Positions 8,899 through 12,857 of a stretch of 12,857 nt of DNA are shown here, in pieces. Position 1 is the stretch's first letter; each line of letters begins with the position of its first letter. Under the pieces are notes generated by a model. It saw only the letters and a list, made by a program, of their open reading frames with translations. It searched no databases and was not told the origin of the DNA. The position numbers and the translations under genes are program-made. The stretch covers positions 1-12,857 of the forward strand of contig NWUY0300055520.1 of the NCBI GenBank assembly GCA_004151065.3, in the 5' to 3' direction. This DNA is from Larix sibirica (Eukaryota > Streptophyta > Pinopsida > Pinales > Pinaceae).

Positions 8899-9015
8899 TG
8901 TATTTTTTGAAATTTTGTTGTTGTGCACTTTTTATGTTGTTTATTTATCTTTGTGCTGATTCGAAGTTGTGGACATGGTTTTGTAAGTGTAAGTTTGAAA
9001 AGAAAATAAAAAAAA
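8899..9015 (+). other. LINE B 3' tail with A run
   Basis: The T-rich stretch (TATTTTTTGAAATTTTGTTGTTGTG and on), then mixed sequence, ends in AAGAAAATAAAAAAAA at 9015. Its character matches a LINE 3' UTR plus A tail, so I take it as the element's own 3' end joined to RNase H by a deletion. The alternative is that the element was simply cut within RNase H and this is unrelated AT-rich DNA. Comparison with a full-length sister copy would decide. Confidence 0.5.
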
Positions 9016-9959
9016 TATCTCATATGAACTCATAAACTTGAAAATTTTATCTCAATGAATAGACGATTTGTTGATGGATCCACTGGTATGAAGTTTTCCA
9101 TCTAAGGTGTATCATACGCAAGGGTTTAGGTCTGGAAAGGAGAGCAGAGAAAACAAATTATAAGGAAGGGGGATACAAGTCTGCTTTAAATATCTCGATC
9201 GAGCTTATGAGATTTATCAGGGTTTTTAAATATCTCTATTAGGCGTTTGTGCAGTTTTTCAAAACATCTTGATCGAGGGTTAACTAAACAATCAATCGAG
9301 CTTTTAGTTTCTTGATCGAGAATACAAAATAGCTTGATCGAGATACATTAGCCAATTTTTCATCCATTTCGCTTTCCTTCCATCTCTCCAACCCAACCCG
9401 TGAACTACCTACCAATATTTCGCATTTATTGAAGTATATTGTATAAATAAATATATAAAAATTGTATATAAACTTAAAATTATGAATTGTAACTTCATTT
9501 TTACTCTCTTGAGTCTATAAAAGTGTTTCTTTTTTAAGAATTTCAAAGAAAATTGGACATTTTCATTTCTTATTCACCAATTAAGATGAGAAAGAAAAAA
9601 ATGTTGAAGTAGGAAACATGATCGAGATCAAATTAATGAAGAAGAGATACGAGAAAANATGTTCATATAAATTATTAGATTAAAAGTCTCTTTAAATGTT
9701 ATCTCACAATCTTAAACTGAAAGTGCACATGTAGTAAATAAATATGCTTAGTCACTTTTTTGAAATTTGTTTTAAGAAAGTTTGTATCATATTTAGTTAT
9801 TATTTAACATGTGTACATGTACAAAATATATATAATTTAAATTGGATGGATTGTTTTTTAGTAATGATCAAGTTCATTCTCACTTCACTAAGCGAAGAAA
9901 GCCAGTAAAAATCAACCACAACAACTTAATCCAACCAACATAATTTATCCATGGGAGGG
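9016..9959. other. AT-rich non-coding stretch
   Basis: No convincing gene is present on either strand; open frames are short and without recognisable motifs. The first third has the GATCGAG motif cluster described separately. From about 9400 the sequence is A/T-rich with words such as TATAAATAAATATATAAAA (9441-9459). A single ambiguous base N is at 9658. I see no tRNA cloverleaf, no LTR boundary and no terminal inverted repeat. It could be decayed intergenic or intronic DNA. Confidence 0.55.
9194..9342. repeat. Cluster of CTYGATCGAG decamers
   Basis: CTCGATCGAG at 9194-9203 is a perfect 10-base palindrome. CTTGATCGAG recurs at 9268-9277, 9311-9320 and 9333-9342, and ATCAATCGAG is at 9291-9300. 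The last four start 20 to 23 bases apart. A further CATGATCGAG is at 9617-9626. The phrase TTTAAATATCTC also occurs twice (about 9187-9196 and 9225-9236), the second time followed by CTATTAGGCG instead of the palindrome. The pattern suggests a degenerate short tandem repeat. Function is unknown. Confidence 0.65.
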
Positions 9960-10278
9960 CACAAAATAATTTGTTAGTATAAGGTAGGATTGTCAGGGTA
10001 GCATCCAAATAGTGCCCATCAATCATTTCTCATATGAAACATAGTTGTTGTCTATAAGGAATCTTTAAAAACCCTTCATTATCAAGTGGAAAAGAATTCT
10101 CGGGGAAAGAGGCGTCACGCCAGAGGAGGTAAAACCTGAGGTAATGTGTTTCGGTTCTCTTAGGGGGGATACCCACCACTTGTTTAAAATATGTGACACA
10201 ATACATTTTGAGGGATGACCCCCCCCCACTTGATGAAGGTTCTTAGTGGCCAAAATATAGGATATCTACCCTATAGGT
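9960..10278. repeat. Direct repeat copy 1 (R1)
   Basis: This stretch is repeated in the same orientation at 12525-12857. The left edge shares 31 identical bases (9963-9993 with 12528-12558). The last 53 bases have three mismatches. The middle is more diverged, with small indels and a C9 run here at about 10219-10227. Shared internal blocks include AAGTGGAAAAGAATTC, GAGGAGGTAAAAC and GGGGGATACCCACCACTTG. An LTR reading is possible because the pair encloses a transposon-like pseudogene, but the edge does not start with TG, and no primer-binding site was recognised downstream. The true right end is unknown, because copy 2 runs off the window. Confidence 0.9.
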
Positions 10279-10553
10279 TATTGTCATGGGATGCTGACAG
10301 TAGTTGGATTGTAGCTTGTTGGTCTTTGATACCGCTCTCAGTGCTCATCGTTATAACCAATCATTTGTTACCTTCACGCGTTGACATATCCTATGGGTTC
10401 ACAACCATCGACATGAGAGCCTTTGGAAGGATCAGTTACAATTTGATTGGAAGGATGCTAGGTCATAGGGACCTATTTACATTTTATTTTGCGGATATAC
10501 GTTATATGATGAATTTTTGAAATATTTAAATACCCTTAGAAATTTTCATGCAT
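10279..10553. other. Unassigned stretch between R1 and the tandem array
   Basis: About 275 bases of mixed composition, less A/T-rich than the flanks (for example CCTTTGGAAGGATCAG). One open frame crosses from R1 into this stretch (to 10520), but its protein has no recognisable motif and begins inside the repeat, so I do not call it. The stretch may be the continuation of the R repeat unit; copy 2 would then show it beyond the window end. The last 40 bases become A/T-rich, with CATGCATTTG leading into the array. Confidence 0.5.
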
Positions 10554-11126
10554 TTGCTTGTGATGTTCAAATGCATTTGAAATTTGTTCGTAGGTGAGAC
10601 CATAGTCTTTGAATGCTTTTTGCTTTGATTCTATTTTTTTATAACTTGAACAAAAGTCCTTTATTTGGTCAAAGCTGAACTTTCAAAAATTAAATTTTCT
10701 TGCGATGTTTGAATGCATTTGAAATTTTTTCATGGGAGAGAGCATAGTCTTTGAATGCTTCTTAATTTGATTCTATTTTTTTTATAATTCGAACAAAAGT
10801 CCCTTATTTGGTCAAAGTTGAACTTTAAAAAATTAAATTTGCTTCTGATGTTTGAATGCATTTGAAATTTGTTCATGAGTGAAACCATGGTATTCGGATG
10901 CTTCTTACTTTGATTCTATTATTTTTTATAATTTGAACAAAAGTCTCTTATTTGGTTAGAGTTGAAATTTCAAAAATTAAATTTGCTTCTGATGTTTGAA
11001 AGCATTTGAAATTTAGTCATGGGTAAGACTATAATATTTGAATGCTTCTTACTTCGAGTATATTTTTTTCTTAATTCGAACAAAAGTCCCTTATTTTGTT
11101 AGAGTTGAACTTTCAAAAATCTAATT
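10554..11126. repeat. Tandem array, four units of about 143 bases
   Basis: Units aligned on the word YGATGTT begin at 10561, 10703, 10846 and 10990, giving periods of 142, 143 and 144 bases. Each unit carries in order an AATGCATTTGAAATTT-like block, a TCTTTGAATGCTT-like block, TTGATTCTATTTTTTTATAA, GAACAAAAGTCYCTTATTTGGT and GTTGAACTTTCAAAAATTAAATT. Unit 1 contains a perfect 16-base palindrome, TTCAAATGCATTTGAA (10566-10581), which decays in later units. The array stops with TTTCAAAAATCTAATT at about 11126, directly before the pseudogene. It could be a minisatellite in an intron or in the 5' region of that gene. Confidence 0.9.
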
Positions 11127-11183
11127 GGACTATATCCAGGGATAGATCCCGATCAACTGTCGCAAGACCCCTTTCCCTCTCAG

Positions 11184-12526
11184 ATGGATTCAAGAGTAAA
11201 TGGGAGCAGTAGTGGGTTTGTAAGAGGTCGAGAATGTTTAGAATACCTTATGGATGTTTCCATAGGAAAAGAGTCTGGGAACCTAAGTCATGTTCGAACA
11301 GTTAGAGAGTATGTTAGAAATATCATCAAGTTTCATTTTGAACAACACTCAATTATCACACAATCTCAAATCCTACATGGATTGCTAAAACATAAAAGAA
11401 TGAAAGATGCCACAAACCTATTGGGTTTTAAAGATGTTAAAGGTAAATTGGTACATGACACCCTAGCAGAAAACATCACAAAAGTGTTATATTCTTTCAG
11501 AAAATCAAGTAAAATTGATATCCGAATTGTTCACGTGGCAATTACAATTGTTGTTGTGGCACTGACAAACTCAAGAATTCGAATGTTGGCAACAATGTCA
11601 AAATTCCTCCATGTTTCAAGAAAAAAAATTGCACAAATATACTAAATTTAGGGTTCGGATAGATGAAAAAAATAAAGCTACTTTTTGGGCACTTATTTGT
11701 AGGAAACCCTATCATGACAAAATTTCCGAAGGCATTAGAGAGAATGTGGTAGAGTTTTGGGACAACCATTCATGTGTTATACCAAATCAAAAGCATGTCC
11801 TACGGAAATGTTTATCCAGAGTAATTTATGTTGAACATTGTAAGCATGTTATGGAGATGCCAAGAGTTGCATTGTTTGAGGAATTTCAAGAGGCCAATCC
11901 CACTGTCGAGATCTCAATCAACATGTTTAACAAGCTAAAACCATGGTATATTAGGCCGAACACAATTCATGACACATGTTGTTTTCAATACCATGTTGAA
12001 TTTCAATTCTATTATGACACATTTATGGACTTTTGCAAAAGGCACTGGCAGGGTGAACTAGCTCTTTCCACGGTGCGATATTTTGTTTCTACTATACTAT
12101 GCAAAAGAAATCTCGGGGATGTGTTTTTCAACAAAATATGTGTAAGTGTAAGAAGATGCCCTGAATGTGGTAACTTGGCATTGTTCCATAGACATTTCAC
12201 ATTCGATCTAGCAAACTCTAGACTATCAGATGTCACAGTTACATGGAAAATATAGAGTATGTTACCATAGGTGCATCGCCTTCTTGAACTACACCATCTA
12301 AAAGGATCGACTTGCTTGAGGAAAAAATTCCTATTCCAAAGTTCATGAAGAAATTCCAAAATCAGATTTATAAATATATCAAACACTCTCACAAATCTAG
12401 GTAGCAAGTTGTTGAACTCAAGCATTCTCGTGAGGTGCTTGATCCCGACACAATCTTATTAGTGGTAGACTTCGCTGAAAATTACACATTTTCTCCCCAA
12501 ACTGAGATACAGAGTGAGTACTATCA
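11184..12526 (+). pseudogene. Transposase-like (suspected RNase H-fold) protein of uncharacterised family, frameshifted and 3'-truncated
   Basis: ATG at 11184 begins MDSRVNGSSSGFVRG; the frame is open back to 11109, so an earlier start or exon is possible. The frame runs to an A8 tract (11621-11628) and shifts in a helix-turn-helix-like segment (MSKFLHVSRKKI). It continues as KISEGIRENVVEFWDNHS, then MEMPRVALFEEFQE, LKPWYIRPNTIHDTCCFQYH and RRCPECGNLALFHRHF. It shifts again near 12245 and continues with stops at 12285 (TGA) and 12402 (TAG, in SR-stop-QVVEL, where I would expect Trp) to LLVVDFAENYTF (DFAENY at 12468-12485) and TEIQSEYY. Coding similarity ends at 12526, where the second direct repeat begins. 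From memory, uncharacterised proteins of mosses, lycophytes and some animals share this order. I infer a DDE-like transposase; the first acidic residue would be in DFAENY. No database check was possible. Confidence 0.6.
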
Positions 12527-12857
12527 NAAAATAATTTGTTAGTATAAGGTAGGATTGTTGGGCTAGGCATCCAAATAATGCCCATCAATCTGTTCTCATA
12601 TCATGTCATATGAAACATTTTTATTGTCTATAAGGAACTTTAAAAAACCCTTTATCATCAAGTGGAAAAGAATTCCTGAGGAAAGAGGCACTGTGTTAGA
12701 GGAGGTAAAACTTGAGGTAACATGTTTTTGTTCTATCATGGGGGATACCCACCACTTGTTTAAAAGAGGCGACACAATACCGTTTGAGGGATAACTTCTT
12801 TCCCCCCACTTGAAGAAGGTTCTTAGTGGCCAAAACATAGGATATATACCCTATAGG
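12525..12857. repeat. Direct repeat copy 2 (R2), running off the window
   Basis: This copy starts CA-N-AAAATAATTTG, parallel to CACAAAATAATTTG in R1, and matches R1 to the last base of the window (CCCTATAGG), so its right end is not seen. Against R1 it has several small indels, for example an extra ATCATGTCATATG-like stretch near 12600 and CTTCTTT in place of part of the C run near 12798. It interrupts the preceding pseudogene. A single N (12527) lies at the junction, which raises the possibility of an assembly join as well as a real insertion. Confidence 0.88.

Larger units (their letters stand above)
3371..9015 (+). mobile_element. LINE B: near full-length plant L1-type non-LTR retrotransposon, decayed
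   Basis: The element has a 5' UTR of about 300 bases, ORF1 (DUF4283-like plus CCHC knuckle), a 14-base gap, ORF2 (AP-type endonuclease, RT, zf-RVT, partial RNase H), and a T-rich 3' tail ending in A8 at 9008-9015. This is the complete layout of a plant L1 LINE of about 5.6 kb. The left boundary is set by an abrupt shift near 3371 from A/T-rich to G- and C-bearing sequence; it is accurate to perhaps 20 bases. The right boundary is the A run. Two internal deletions are visible, in the zinc finger and in RNase H. Decay is dominated by point stops rather than indels. A target-site duplication is not obvious. The copy cannot move by itself. Confidence 0.9.

Noticed and set aside
9016-9959. Possible promoter TATA-like words in the AT-rich stretch
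   Set aside because: Such words are expected by chance at this base composition and no gene follows at a sensible distance.
10065-10253. Minus-strand open frame in R1, with a similar one in R2 (12596-12838), sharing NKWWVSP and ILFHL words
   Set aside because: The likeness is explained by the DNA repeat itself. The copies differ by indels, the proteins show no known motif and neither has a supported start. Codon-position bias in the differences would be needed to revive it.
10215-10520. Plus-strand open frame of about 100 codons
   Set aside because: It starts inside R1 and crosses its right edge, has no recognisable motif, and the same stretch in R2 has indels.
10554-11126. CRISPR-like array
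   Set aside because: Units are contiguous tandem copies of about 143 bases without unique spacers, in a plant nuclear setting.
9960-12857. Ordinary LTR retrotransposon with R1 and R2 as LTRs
   Set aside because: The shared edge is CA-N-AAAATAATTTG and not TG. No polypurine tract precedes R2, where coding sequence runs up to the edge; I recognise no primer-binding site and no gag, protease, integrase or RT inside. Kept only as one option for a non-autonomous element.

Overview
The window looks like heterochromatic, transposon-rich nuclear DNA of a land plant, probably a seed plant; I cannot name the species. It is AT-rich. It carries two decayed non-LTR retrotransposons of the plant L1 type, recognisable by ORF2 ending in a zf-RVT zinc finger plus an RNase H domain and by ORF1 with a DUF4283-like region and CCHC knuckle. 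I see no intact host gene, no rRNA or tRNA gene and no CRISPR array. Every coding region is a pseudogene. REGION 1 (1-3216): LINE A, plus strand, entering from the left edge. The linker before the reverse transcriptase (RT), the RT, the zinc finger, a complete-length RNase H domain, a 3' UTR and a short A tail are present. ORF2 is broken by about four frameshifts and seven stops, and catalytic residues are changed in RT motif A and probably in RNase H. REGION 2 (3217-3370): AT-rich spacer. REGION 3 (3371-9015): LINE B, same orientation, a different family, close to full length: a pyrimidine-rich 5' UTR, ORF1 (3673-5126), a 14-base gap, then ORF2 (5141 to about 8898) with endonuclease, RT, zinc finger and a stump of RNase H. 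ORF2 stays in one frame for about 3.2 kb despite nine stops, several of which fall where a tryptophan is expected. It therefore decayed mainly by G-to-A or C-to-T changes, as expected for heavily methylated DNA. REGION 4 (9016-9959): AT-rich non-coding DNA with a cluster of CTYGATCGAG motifs. REGION 5 (9960-12857): a diverged direct repeat pair (9960-10278 and 12525-12857) flanks a 275-base unassigned stretch, a four-copy tandem array of about 143 bases per unit, and a broken gene (11184-12526). That gene belongs to an uncharacterised protein family with a DTCC-x2-YHVEF segment, a CxxC pair and a VDFAENY/EIQS segment. I suspect it is an RNase H-fold transposase-like protein. It is cut off at 12526, exactly where the second direct repeat starts, with an ambiguous base N at 12527. 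This last region is the part most likely to be poorly described. The LINEs are textbook in layout, and their interest lies in how they decayed.
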